Source of the DNA: Gemmatimonas groenlandica | GTDB taxonomy: Bacteria > Gemmatimonadota > Gemmatimonadetes > Gemmatimonadales > Gemmatimonadaceae | DNA length: 64,000 bases | NCBI RefSeq assembly: GCF_013004105.1 | Contig: NZ_CP053085.1 | Coordinates: 3,906,001-3,970,000, forward strand | Direction of reading: 5' to 3' | Shown: one piece after another, positions 55,938 to 63,412 of the stretch | Layout: every line of letters starts with the position of its first letter | How positions within the stretch are numbered: position 1 is the first letter of the stretch | Made by a program: the position numbers and the translations under genes | The notes under the pieces: model-generated | What the model was told of the DNA's origin: nothing | The model's input: the letters and a program-made list of their open reading frames with translations, nothing else | Databases searched by the model: none

Positions 55938-56055
55938 GATCGGCACTCGGTGGGAGCCATCGGGTACGGATGCGGGTGGAGACTTCCGTTGTTCGAGTGT
56001 AGCGCCAGTTTTCACGGCACGCCATATCCCCCCGTTTTCTTCTACTGAACCGCCG

Positions 56056-56523
56056 GTGCTGATTCCGTTTCCGCAGGGCTGGACTCACTATCTCGTGGGT
56101 GGTCTCACGATCGGCCTGGGTGTGAGCGTGTTGTTCGCACTGACCGGGCTGATTGGCGGGATGAGTTCCGTGTATTCGTCGACGTGGTCATTCGTTGTGC
56201 AGCGGCCGTTCTTTCAGCAGCCCCGCTTGGTGAACAGCCGAGCGTGGCGTCTGGCGTACGCGGCCGGGCTGATCGTCGGCGCGTTCGTGTGGTGGCTGAT
56301 GTTCGGACACGGGGAGCGCGTGGCGGTGTCGGTGCCGGCCTGGCAGCTCGCGATCGGCGGTGTGCTGGTCGGGTACGGTGCACGGTTGTCGCGCGGCTGT
56401 ACGTCGGGCCATGGCATCTGCGGACTGGCGTCGCTCAAGTTGCCGTCGCTGCTGGCGGTCCTGACGTTCATGGCGACGGCGTTCATCGCGGCGAATGTCA
56501 TGGCGCGCCTTGGTGGGAGCTGA
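56056..56523 (+). CDS. YeeE/YedE-family transporter subunit, first half
   Basis: A 155-residue inner-membrane protein starting at GTG 56056 (the only plausible start near the first membrane segment). Four hydrophobic segments are seen (HYLVGGLTIGLGVSVLFALT, AYAAGLIVGAFVWWLMFG, IGGVLVGYGARLSRGCTSGH, LPSLLAVLTFMATAFIAANV). The Cys-bearing SRGCTSGHGICGL motif matches the YeeE/YedE (TsuA-like) family, where it takes part in thiosulfate uptake. The next gene carries the second half, so together they rebuild a full-length transporter. The stop lies 4 bp before the second gene. Confidence 0.88.
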   Translation: MLIPFPQGWTHYLVGGLTIGLGVSVLFALTGLIGGMSSVYSSTWSFVVQRPFFQQPRLVNSRAWRLAYAAGLIVGAFVWWLMFGHGERVAVSVPAWQLAIGGVLVGYGARLSRGCTSGHGICGLASLKLPSLLAVLTFMATAFIAANVMARLGGS

Positions 56524-56527
56524 CACG

Positions 56528-56932
56528 ATGCTCAAGTCTGCGCTCGGCGCCGGTTCCCTCTTCGGATTCGGCCTCGCGTTCTCCACGATGATTCAACCGC
56601 GCGTCGTGCTCAGCTTCCTCCGCTTCGAGGATATGGGACTGATGCTGGTGCTGGGCGGTGCGGTGGTGGTCACGTTCCTCGCCTATCGCTTCGTACCACA
56701 GCTGTTGCGGCAGCCGCTGTTGGGCGGCACGTTCGGCGCGCACGAGTCGGTGCTGGATCGCTCGACGATCATCGGCGCGGCGATCTTTGGCATCGGTTGG
56801 GGCATCACCGGCGTGTGTCCGGGACCCGCGATCGCGGGGCTTGGTGCCGGCAGCTGGGAATTGGGGTATGCGATCGGTGGTATTGCGCTCGGCGCGCTCG
56901 TGCAGGGATTCACGGTACCGCGCGAATCGTAA
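56528..56932 (+). CDS. YeeE/YedE-family transporter subunit, second half (DUF6691-like)
   Basis: A 134-residue membrane protein from ATG 56528, 4 bp after the first-half gene. It has four hydrophobic segments and the family Cys motif in IGWGITGVCPGPAIAGLGAG. It should pair with the first half as a sulfur-compound importer or sulfur-trafficking module. No sulfurtransferase or TusA gene is seen next to them in the window, so the substrate (thiosulfate or another sulfur species) is inferred only from the family. Confidence 0.88.
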   Translation: MLKSALGAGSLFGFGLAFSTMIQPRVVLSFLRFEDMGLMLVLGGAVVVTFLAYRFVPQLLRQPLLGGTFGAHESVLDRSTIIGAAIFGIGWGITGVCPGPAIAGLGAGSWELGYAIGGIALGALVQGFTVPRES

Positions 56933-56952
56933 CTCGACACGGAGATCGAGAA

Positions 56953-57249
56953 ATGCGCGCAAGAACGGTAATTGGATTGCTTCTCGCGGTCTGTACCGCG
57001 TCGTGCATCCCGCTGTGGGGCAGGACGGTGTACGCCTCGAAGTCCGTGATGGAGAAACAGGGAACGAACCTGCTCGTGGCCGGAGACCGTTCCACGTGCC
57101 AGGTGAGCGAGGCGGTGTTCAATCGCGTGGCGATCGGCGATCGGCATCGCTGCGTGTGGAATGAGAGTGATCCCAACGGCACACGGATCCGACCGGGAAT
57201 GCCGCCGACGCCACGACGGCAGCCGGCGGCACTCCCCAGGCGCAACTAG
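56953..57249 (+). CDS. Small lipoprotein of unknown function
   Basis: A 98-residue protein from ATG 56953, with GGAG about 9 bp upstream. The signal ends in VCTASC (Cys18 lipobox). The mature part is short, with two more Cys (STCQVSEAVFN, HRCVWNES) and a Pro/Arg-rich tail. No family is recognised. It follows the YeeE/YedE pair by 20 bp and may be in that operon. Its stop shares the CTAG with the stop of the converging SH3 gene. Confidence 0.65.
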   Translation: MRARTVIGLLLAVCTASCIPLWGRTVYASKSVMEKQGTNLLVAGDRSTCQVSEAVFNRVAIGDRHRCVWNESDPNGTRIRPGMPPTPRRQPAALPRRN

Positions 57250-57668
57250 ATCTCCGTCAGGTATTTCAGCGAGCAATATCCTTCTTCACCGTTCGCTGAG
57301 CGGACGAGTGCCCACTCGCCGTTGTACTTGCTGAGCAACGTCACTTCGGAATGGTGCGCCGCCTTGCCGATGATCGGCTGATCGGTGCCTGGTCCTTTGC
57401 GGATGTTCAGGTTGGAACTCTCGGTCGTGACCTTGAGCCGCGTGGATGGTGCGGCGGGTGACACATCGAGGTTGAGCACGAGATCACCACTGCGGAAGTC
57501 GGGGTCGATCGAATCGTAGATCGCCCACAGCTTGTCTTTCGCTTCGCCCGTCGGCACGACGCCGTCGATGTAGAGCACGTTGTCCTGTGTGCGCACCGCG
57601 GTATTCGTTGCGCCGCTTGAATTCACGGCGGTGATCAGTGCGGCGTACTTGTCTTGAAGGGTGCTCAT
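57246..57668 (-). CDS. BON-like plus bacterial SH3 domain protein
   Basis: A 140-residue protein with no signal peptide. The N-terminal half (MSTLQDKYAALITAVNSSGA through VLYIDGVVPTGEAKDKLWAI) looks like a BON-type or related small alpha/beta domain. The C-terminal half is an SH3b domain (SNLNIRKGPGTDQPIIGKAA, VTLLSKYNGEWALVRSANGE). SH3b domains bind peptides or cell-wall material. Lack of a signal suggests a cytoplasmic location, or export with its neighbour. It overlaps the upstream BON lipoprotein gene by 4 bp (ATGA), so they are translationally coupled and may interact. Confidence 0.8.
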   Translation of the reverse strand: MSTLQDKYAALITAVNSSGATNTAVRTQDNVLYIDGVVPTGEAKDKLWAIYDSIDPDFRSGDLVLNLDVSPAAPSTRLKVTTESSNLNIRKGPGTDQPIIGKAAHHSEVTLLSKYNGEWALVRSANGEEGYCSLKYLTEI

Positions 57669-58156
57669 TTCTTCACCGTGGCCTTGTTGTCGATCTTCTT
57701 CGGGTTGAGCGCAGAGAGCGCTTGCATCGCCATGGGCAAATCGGCTTTCTTGATCTCACCGTTGAGGGTGATCACGCCGTCGCTGATCGTCGCGGTGAGC
57801 GTGGGGAAAGCCGCGAGTGCGGTCGCCACGCTGGTGCGGAGCGCGTCATCGGGCGAAATCACGACCGGTGGCGGCGCGATCGTCGAGCTGTCGGCGACTG
57901 ACTTCACGCCCTTCACGGCCGCCACCTTTGCGGTGGTCGATGCGCGCGTTGCTTCGTCGGCAAACTCTCCGGAGATCGTCGCGACGCCGTTGGTCACCGC
58001 AACCGATACGCCGGATACGCCCGTGATGGCGGTGTCGACGGCGGCCTTGACGTCGGCGTCCTTGGGCGCGCACGCGGTGAGTGCCAAGGCGACAGAAAGC
58101 GTAACAGCGGAGATGAAGCCGCGTGTGCGCATGCGTGTGCGAATCATGGTTGACAT
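57665..58156 (-). CDS. Double BON-domain lipoprotein
   Basis: A 163-residue protein starting at ATG 58154-58156 (an inner ATG at 58147 is possible). The lipobox is LALTAC, so it is lipid-anchored. Two BON-type modules follow: VSGVSVAVTNGVATISGEFA and LTATISDGVITLNGEIKKAD. BON domains often bind phospholipid or the cell envelope. It is translationally coupled to the SH3 gene and may form a two-protein envelope module. About 108 bp separate it from the ABC ATPase stop, also on the minus strand. Confidence 0.85.
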   Translation of the reverse strand: MSTMIRTRMRTRGFISAVTLSVALALTACAPKDADVKAAVDTAITGVSGVSVAVTNGVATISGEFADEATRASTTAKVAAVKGVKSVADSSTIAPPPVVISPDDALRTSVATALAAFPTLTATISDGVITLNGEIKKADLPMAMQALSALNPKKIDNKATVKK

Positions 58157-58264
58157 GATATGCCGTACCTCTACTGAATTTGAAGAAAAGTCGTGGCGCA
58201 TAGCCTGCCCACTCAACTGAACACGCACCAATCTTGCCGAAACGCAAGCATGCCCGACTGTGGG

Positions 58265-58969
58265 CTACGTGAGCACCTCGCGCGCGGGCCCCTGTTCGGC
58301 GATGCTGCCGTGCGACAGCACCACGACGCGATCGGCGAAGCTGCGGGCGAACTCGGCGTCGTGCGTCACGATCAGCAAGCCGCGTCCTTGAGCAGCCAGG
58401 GCGCGCAGCGACTCGCCCAAGGCGGCGCGACGGGCCGGATCGAGCGCCGACGTGGGCTCGTCCATCAGGAGCAGCTGCGGATCGGGGGCGAGCGCGCGGG
58501 CAATCGCCACGCGTTGAGCTTCGCCGCCAGAGAGTTGCCGCGGATACGCGTTCGCGCGCGCGGACACACCGAGCGACTCGAGCAGCCGAGTCGCGTTGCC
58601 CTCGGCTTCGGCGCGCGATTGTCCGAGCGCATGAATCGGCGCCAGCATGATGTTTTCGAGTGCGGTGAGGTGCTCGAACAGTGCGTGGCTCTGGAACACG
58701 ACGCCCACGCGACGACGCAGCGCGCGGAGCCGCGACTCGGGCGGCAACGCACCCGGTTCGAGTGCCACGTCGCCGATCTCGACCGTGCCCGAGGAAAACG
58801 GTTGCAACGCCGCGACGACGCGCAGCACGGTGGTTTTTCCGGCACCAGAGACGCCCATGACCGCGCACACTTCTCCGGCGGCCACGTCGAGGTCGAGTCC
58901 ACGCAGGATCACCTGCCTGCCGCGGGCCGCGTGCAGTGCGCGTACCCGCAACGCCATGTCGTGGCTCAT
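58265..58969 (-). CDS. Amino-acid ABC transporter ATP-binding protein
   Basis: A 234-residue ATPase of the polar amino-acid uptake family (GlnQ/HisP-like). Walker A GVSGAGKTT (res 39-47, Lys45), Q loop VVFQSHALFEH, signature LSGGEAQRVAIARAL, Walker B LLLMDEPTSALD, switch His in VTHDAEFA are all present. It starts 7 bp after the stop of the fused binding-protein/permease gene, so the two form a complete two-gene importer. The substrate is likely a polar amino acid, by family only. Confidence 0.93.
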   Translation of the reverse strand: MSHDMALRVRALHAARGRQVILRGLDLDVAAGEVCAVMGVSGAGKTTVLRVVAALQPFSSGTVEIGDVALEPGALPPESRLRALRRRVGVVFQSHALFEHLTALENIMLAPIHALGQSRAEAEGNATRLLESLGVSARANAYPRQLSGGEAQRVAIARALAPDPQLLLMDEPTSALDPARRAALGESLRALAAQGRGLLIVTHDAEFARSFADRVVVLSHGSIAEQGPAREVLT

Positions 58970-58976
58970 GCTGGCG

Positions 58977-60473
58977 TCATGTCAGGGCCCACCGTTGCTC
59001 GAGTCGGCGCGCCATGCGGGACAACGGTAGCGACATGGACAGATACACGATGGCGCACAACGCGCCGGGAATTGCCCAGGTGCCGGCGTTGGTCGCGTAA
59101 ATGGCGGTCTGCTTGGTGAGTTCGACGACGGTGATGACCGAGACCAGGGAGGAATCCTTGAGCAGCGCGACGAAATCGTTCGTCATGGGTGCTAGCGCGA
59201 GTCGAAGCGCCTGCGGTCCGCGCACCAGACGCAGAATCTGCAACTCGGAGAGACCAAGGGTGCGTGCCGCTTCGAGCTGCAACGTGGGGATGGCTTCGAG
59301 CGCCGCTCGATAGATCTCAGACTCGTAGGCCGCGTAGTTGAGGCCGAGGCCGATCACGGCGGCGGCAAACGCGGGGAGTCGCACGACGTCCGATAGGCCG
59401 TAGTACAACACGAAGAGCTGCAGCAGCACGGGTGTGCCACGGATGATCTCCACGTACGCCGTGAGCACGATGCGCAGCGGTCGGGCACCGTAGACGCGTC
59501 CAGCGGCGAGCCCGATGCCGATCGCGACGGCCAGTGCCATGGCGAGTACGGACAACAACAGCGTGATCACCGCCGCGCGCAGGAGCCCGGGGAGATAGGT
59601 CGCGATCGAGGCGGCGGCGCCACGCTCGACGGCGGCGGCGTCGCTGCGTGGCAGGGAGTCGCGCAGCACCTGCTGTTGATACGCGGCTTGGCTCGCATCC
59701 CAGACGTCCCACGACCGGAACACACGCTCGAGCGCACCGTCGCGCAGGCGCGCCCGCAGGGTCGTGTTCACCGAGTCGCGAAGCGCGCTGTCGCCGGCGG
59801 CCAGCACGGCGACGTAGTGGCCGCGTGCCAACGCCTCCGGTTGAATCACGAAGCCGCCGATGCGCCGCAGTGAGCGTTCAGCCAGCACGTGGTCAAGCAA
59901 GACGGCATCGACACGCCCGCTGACCAGATCGCTGTACGGATGCACGTCGTCATCGTACGACACCGGCACCACGCCGTGCGCACTCTTGGCGGCGAGCACC
60001 ATGTCCCATGCCATCGTGGAACCGAGTGTGGCCACTCGACGACCGCGCAGGTCGGCGAGTGTGTGCACGCGCGCGCTGTCTGCCGCGCGCACGGCGAGCA
60101 CTTCGCGGAACTCGTAGTACGGCAACGACACGGCGAAGCGTTCGTGCAGCGCGGGACGATCTTCGAGACCGGACATCCCGATCGTGAAGTCGCCGCGGGC
60201 CACCGACTGTTCGATCGACGCCCACGCGACCTGTACGAACTGTGGTTCCCGCCCAAGGCCCTGCGCGATCATCGTCGCGATCTCGACATCGAAGCCGCGC
60301 AGACGCGTGGGGTCAGCCGCATCGGCCTCCACAAACGGCGCCCCTCCTTCGGCATCGCCACCCCAGAGAAGCCTAGGTCTGGTCTCTGGCTTGGCGTCCG
60401 GCGGCCTCGTGCATGCCCAGGTCCCGACGAGCAGTGCGGCCAGCGACAGCAACCGCGTGGCGAATTGGATCAT
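58977..60473 (-). CDS. Fused amino-acid-binding lipoprotein and ABC permease
   Basis: A 498-residue protein starting MIQFATRLLS at ATG 60471-60473, with lipobox VGTWAC (Cys21). Residues about 30-275 are a family 3 solute-binding domain (RGFDVEIATMIAQGLGREPQ, FTIGMSGLEDRPALHERFAV). A linker leads to a HisM/GlnP-like permease with five membrane helices from about 290 (LLRAAVITLLLSVLAMALAV, VEIIRGTPVLLQLFVLYYG, then EAARTLGLSELQI). Such fusions are known in some Gram-positive and other bacteria, where the binder is tethered to the channel. It is the first gene of the importer; the ATPase is next. Confidence 0.92.
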   Translation of the reverse strand: MIQFATRLLSLAALLVGTWACTRPPDAKPETRPRLLWGGDAEGGAPFVEADAADPTRLRGFDVEIATMIAQGLGREPQFVQVAWASIEQSVARGDFTIGMSGLEDRPALHERFAVSLPYYEFREVLAVRAADSARVHTLADLRGRRVATLGSTMAWDMVLAAKSAHGVVPVSYDDDVHPYSDLVSGRVDAVLLDHVLAERSLRRIGGFVIQPEALARGHYVAVLAAGDSALRDSVNTTLRARLRDGALERVFRSWDVWDASQAAYQQQVLRDSLPRSDAAAVERGAAASIATYLPGLLRAAVITLLLSVLAMALAVAIGIGLAAGRVYGARPLRIVLTAYVEIIRGTPVLLQLFVLYYGLSDVVRLPAFAAAVIGLGLNYAAYESEIYRAALEAIPTLQLEAARTLGLSELQILRLVRGPQALRLALAPMTNDFVALLKDSSLVSVITVVELTKQTAIYATNAGTWAIPGALCAIVYLSMSLPLSRMARRLEQRWALT

Positions 60474-60550
60474 GGGCCGAGCTGTGGGGAAAGTGTGCGG
60501 GCAACCACAAACTATCGCGTGCGACCGCCCGCAGTCGAGTAGTTTTCATT
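60474..60550. promoter_or_regulatory. Divergent promoter region
   Basis: 77 bp between the start of the fused importer gene and GTG 60551 of the divergent gene. It must hold both promoters; no clear -10/-35 pair stands out. Confidence 0.35.
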
Positions 60551-61159
60551 GTGACTCAGATTCCGACGACACGACCGGTGAGCCTTGATGTGCAGATCAC
60601 CGTCCTCCATCCCGACAAATCGCTCGCCACTGGCGTGCCGCTTCGCGTCATCCTTGGCACCGCCGCGGACTGGCAATCGCCATCGGCCGGTGAGGAGCTG
60701 GTGACCGGGGAGGACGGCACCGTCCACCTCACGCAGCCGGTGGTGCTCGCTTCATTGCGGCGTCAGGTCGCCACGAATTTCATCGCGCGTCTGACGGCCT
60801 CGCGTGAGACCACGCGACAGGTGCAGGTGGGTGTGGTCATGGAGTACGCGGGCCGCTCCTGGCTGTCAGCGATCACGGTGGACCGTCGCATCAGCGGGGG
60901 TAGCCTGCGACTCGATCCGATGCGCGTGTACGGTCGCGCCTCCGACGGGCGTTTCACCGATGACGTGCCGTTGACCGACGGCTCATGGCACAAGCGCCTC
61001 CCCAGCGGTAAGATCGCGTCGCTGCCGGGCTTTGTGGTCACGCAGGCGGCACTCGATCCGGAGTCGCCGGCCGCCGACAACGCGGCGTGGCGACTGCGGA
61101 TGACGATCCAGCAGTGGGAGCCGCACGTTGCGGCCACGCCGGTCGGCGCGCTCACGTAG
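60551..61159 (+). CDS. Uncharacterised protein (probably beta-rich)
   Basis: A 202-residue protein starting at GTG 60551, MTQIPTTRPVSLDVQITVLH. No signal peptide or membrane segment is present. Features are GVPLRVILGTAADWQSPSAG, EDGTVHLTQPVVL and a repeated strand pattern suggesting an Ig-like or transthyretin-like fold (G-D/E-D-G-T-V-H-L). The C-terminus is WRLRMTIQQWEPHVAATP. No family is recognised. It is divergent from the importer operon and begins a short run of small genes on the plus strand. Confidence 0.65.
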   Translation: MTQIPTTRPVSLDVQITVLHPDKSLATGVPLRVILGTAADWQSPSAGEELVTGEDGTVHLTQPVVLASLRRQVATNFIARLTASRETTRQVQVGVVMEYAGRSWLSAITVDRRISGGSLRLDPMRVYGRASDGRFTDDVPLTDGSWHKRLPSGKIASLPGFVVTQAALDPESPAADNAAWRLRMTIQQWEPHVAATPVGALT

Positions 61160-61305
61160 CCACGTCGTCGTCTGCGTGCGCACGCTGCGTCACGGCATTC
61201 ACTGGATCGTTCGCTTGCCAAGTATCTGGCGGCGGACAATACTCCGTGACTTGCCGGGCGCTACCAACGCGCGCTGGCTGATCTCCCCCGCTCGCCGAGC
61301 AGACC

Positions 61306-61758
61306 GTGGCCCTCAAGGAATACCCCGACCATCATGATGCGGAGCTGGTGCTCAAGCTGTACGAGCTCCGACGCGAAGATGTGATGCGTGACTCGCGCAC
61401 CCAGCTGATCGCCAAGTTTCTCCCCACGAGCTTTGAGGACGTCATCGCGGTAACGAAGGGCGATCATCCGCTGAACGCGGCGTTTCGTCAGTGCACGTCG
61501 TTCTGGGAGATGACGTACGCGATGGCGCGTCACGGTGTGATGCACGCGGACTTCATGATGGAGAGCAACGGCGAAGGGCTGTTGATCTTCTCGCGTATCG
61601 AGCCGTGGCTCGCGGAGTATCGTGCGGCGATGAACCCGATCGCCTTTCGCAACGCCGAGTGGGTGGCGAAGGAAACCGAGATGGGTCGCTTGATCGCCGA
61701 GCGATTCCGCAAGCGGATGCAGGCGCACCTCGACGCAGCAAAGGCGGCGACGGCCTAA
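61306..61758 (+). CDS. Conserved hypothetical protein
   Basis: A 150-residue soluble protein from GTG 61306, beginning MALKEYPDHHDAELVLKLYE. It is mostly helical, with FLPTSFEDVIAVTKGDHPLN, SFWEMTYAMARHGVMHADFM and a basic C-terminus (AERFRKRMQAHLDAAKAATA). The text is well organised and the codon pattern fits a real gene, but I do not recognise the family. Its TAA (61756-61758) overlaps the first base of the next gene's ATG (61758), suggesting an operon with the DUF6174-like lipoprotein. Confidence 0.7.
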   Translation: MALKEYPDHHDAELVLKLYELRREDVMRDSRTQLIAKFLPTSFEDVIAVTKGDHPLNAAFRQCTSFWEMTYAMARHGVMHADFMMESNGEGLLIFSRIEPWLAEYRAAMNPIAFRNAEWVAKETEMGRLIAERFRKRMQAHLDAAKAATA

Positions 61759-62213
61759 TGCGGCTGGCGGTCGCGCTCCTCGGGCTCACGCTGCTGGTTG
61801 GTGGGTGTACTGATCCCACCGGCCCAGAGGAGCAGCGGCTGACGGTGGCCCAGCGACGGTGGGAAAGCACGCGCCCAGCGTCGAACAGCTATACGATGCA
61901 GCAGCGAGTCCTGTGCTTTTGCGTCACTGGCTCCACAACGTTTCAGGTCACTGTCACTTCAGGATCGATCACGCGCGCGGTCAATCTTTCGTCTGGCGAA
62001 TCGCTGTCGGTGACGCTGTTGACGATCTTTCGTACGGTCGACCAGCTGTTCACGCAGGCGCGCGAGGGGCTGTCGCGCGAGGGGGTCGTGCAGTCGATGG
62101 CGTTCGATGCCACGCTGGGTTATCCGACCACGCTGAGTCTGGATCCCGTCCGCGGCGCGATCGACGATGAGGTTACCTACATCACTTCGAACGTCGCGCC
62201 ACTCGCGCCGTGA
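61758..62213 (+). CDS. Lipoprotein, DUF6174-like
   Basis: A 151-residue protein starting MRLAVALLGLTLLVGGC (lipobox Cys17). The mature part has the DUF6174-like core: WESTRPASNSYTMQQRVLCF, CFC, then VTVTSGSITRAVNL and a C-terminal FDATLGYPTTLSLDP. These domains are small, with unknown function, found in secreted proteins. It overlaps the previous gene by one base and the next gene's GTG by 4 bp (GTGA), so three genes appear translationally linked. Confidence 0.78.
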   Translation: MRLAVALLGLTLLVGGCTDPTGPEEQRLTVAQRRWESTRPASNSYTMQQRVLCFCVTGSTTFQVTVTSGSITRAVNLSSGESLSVTLLTIFRTVDQLFTQAREGLSREGVVQSMAFDATLGYPTTLSLDPVRGAIDDEVTYITSNVAPLAP

Positions 62214-62920
62214 CCGCGCGAGCGATGGTGCTCGCCGGCGTGCCACTGCTGATGGCGACGCCTCCGTCGTCGAAGGTTGAGCCGCGAGGGCGTGCTGCCG
62301 TGCTCTGGATGCACGGGTTTCGTGCCGATGCGCTGGCCCACGCAGCGGAACTGGAGCGCTGTGCGGATCTCGGTTTCATCGCGGTCGGCGCCGATGCGGT
62401 CGACCACGGGGCCCGCGCCAGTGCGCATTTGGCCGAGCGGCTGCGGCGCTCGACCGACGGCGCGCTGCCGGTCATGCTCGATGTGATGGAAGCGACGGTA
62501 CGCGAACTGCCGGCGTTGATCGACGCGCTGGTGGTCGAGTGCGGCGTTGATCGTGACCGGGTCTCCCTCGTGGGGATCTCGATGGGCGCGTTCCTCGCCT
62601 ATCGCGCGGTCACCGCTGGCGTGCCGCTGCGTGCGGTGGTGGCGCTGCTCGGTTCGCCGGAGTGGCCCCGCGACACCAGCGCGCATTTGGCGCTCTCCGC
62701 TTTCGGCGACGTCGCGTTGCTCAGTATCACCGCTGAATACGACGCGAGTGTGCCACCGCACGGCGTGTTTCGTTTACACGACGCGCTGTCTGCGCAGCTA
62801 CCGCACGCCGTCGCGCAGCACCATCACACGCTGCAGGGCGCCGGGCATCTGACCACGGCGCGCCAATGGGCCGAGGCGATGCAGACAACGTTGGCGTGGC
62901 TGGTGCGACACGGCGGGTAG
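62210..62920 (+). CDS. Alpha/beta-hydrolase family protein
   Basis: A 236-residue cytoplasmic alpha/beta hydrolase. It starts at GTG 62210 (overlapping the previous stop by 4 bp) or at ATG 62225. The oxyanion strand is VLWMHGFRADALAHA, the nucleophile elbow GISMGAFLAYRAV (Ser), acid in ITAEYDASVPP (Asp) and His in HHTLQGAGHLT, giving a full Ser-Asp-His triad. It resembles dienelactone-hydrolase-like or prolyl-oligopeptidase-like esterases. The substrate is unknown. It closes the plus-strand run and is followed by tandem repeats. Confidence 0.85.
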   Translation: MTARAMVLAGVPLLMATPPSSKVEPRGRAAVLWMHGFRADALAHAAELERCADLGFIAVGADAVDHGARASAHLAERLRRSTDGALPVMLDVMEATVRELPALIDALVVECGVDRDRVSLVGISMGAFLAYRAVTAGVPLRAVVALLGSPEWPRDTSAHLALSAFGDVALLSITAEYDASVPPHGVFRLHDALSAQLPHAVAQHHHTLQGAGHLTTARQWAEAMQTTLAWLVRHGG

Positions 62921-62961
62921 CGCGTCGTGAACGAGCTGCAACTGGTGGTCGTGGGAGAGCG

Positions 62962-63305
62962 GCAAACGGCTCCACCGCGAATTGACGCGAATATCCACGA
63001 ATTGGCTCGCGTGTCGACGAGGGGCGCCAGCGGAGACGGATATTGTGTTGTTGCTGTCCATTCGCGGTCATTGGTGTAGATCCGCGGTAGGCAGTTTGTT
63101 TTGGGGAGCAACGAACAGCTTCACCGCGAATTGGCACGAATCACCACGGATTGATTGGCTCGCGTGTCGACGAGGGGCGTTGCCAGCACATACCCTCATT
63201 GTGTTGTTGCAGTTCATTCGCGGTCATTGGTGTAGATCCGCGGTAGGTAGTTTGTTTTGGGGAGCAACGAACAGCTTCACCGCGAATTGGCACGAATGGC
63301 GGCGG
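62962..63305 (+). repeat. Tandem intergenic repeat (about 150-bp unit, two full copies plus part)
   Basis: The unit starts ACCGCGAATTG near 62974, 63123 and 63279 (spacings 149 and 156 bp). It continues with TTGGCTCGCGTGTCGACGAG, TTGTGTTGTTGC, CATTCGCGGTCATTGGTGTA, GATCCGCGGTAG and TTTGTTTTGGGGAGCAACGA. ACCGCGAATTGGCACGAAT at the start and ATTCGCGGTCATTGGTG later are partly inverted copies of each other, so each unit can fold. It fills most of the 492-bp gap between the hydrolase and the final gene; nothing else is seen there. Confidence 0.88.
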
Positions 63306-63412
63306 ATCAAATCAGCGCGCCTCTGATGGATGGGCCCTCGGCGTGACTTCTCGCGACATCCGCTCGTATGCAGGTATCCGGCTCTCGCCCCCTTTCTCCA
63401 GTCCGAATCCTC

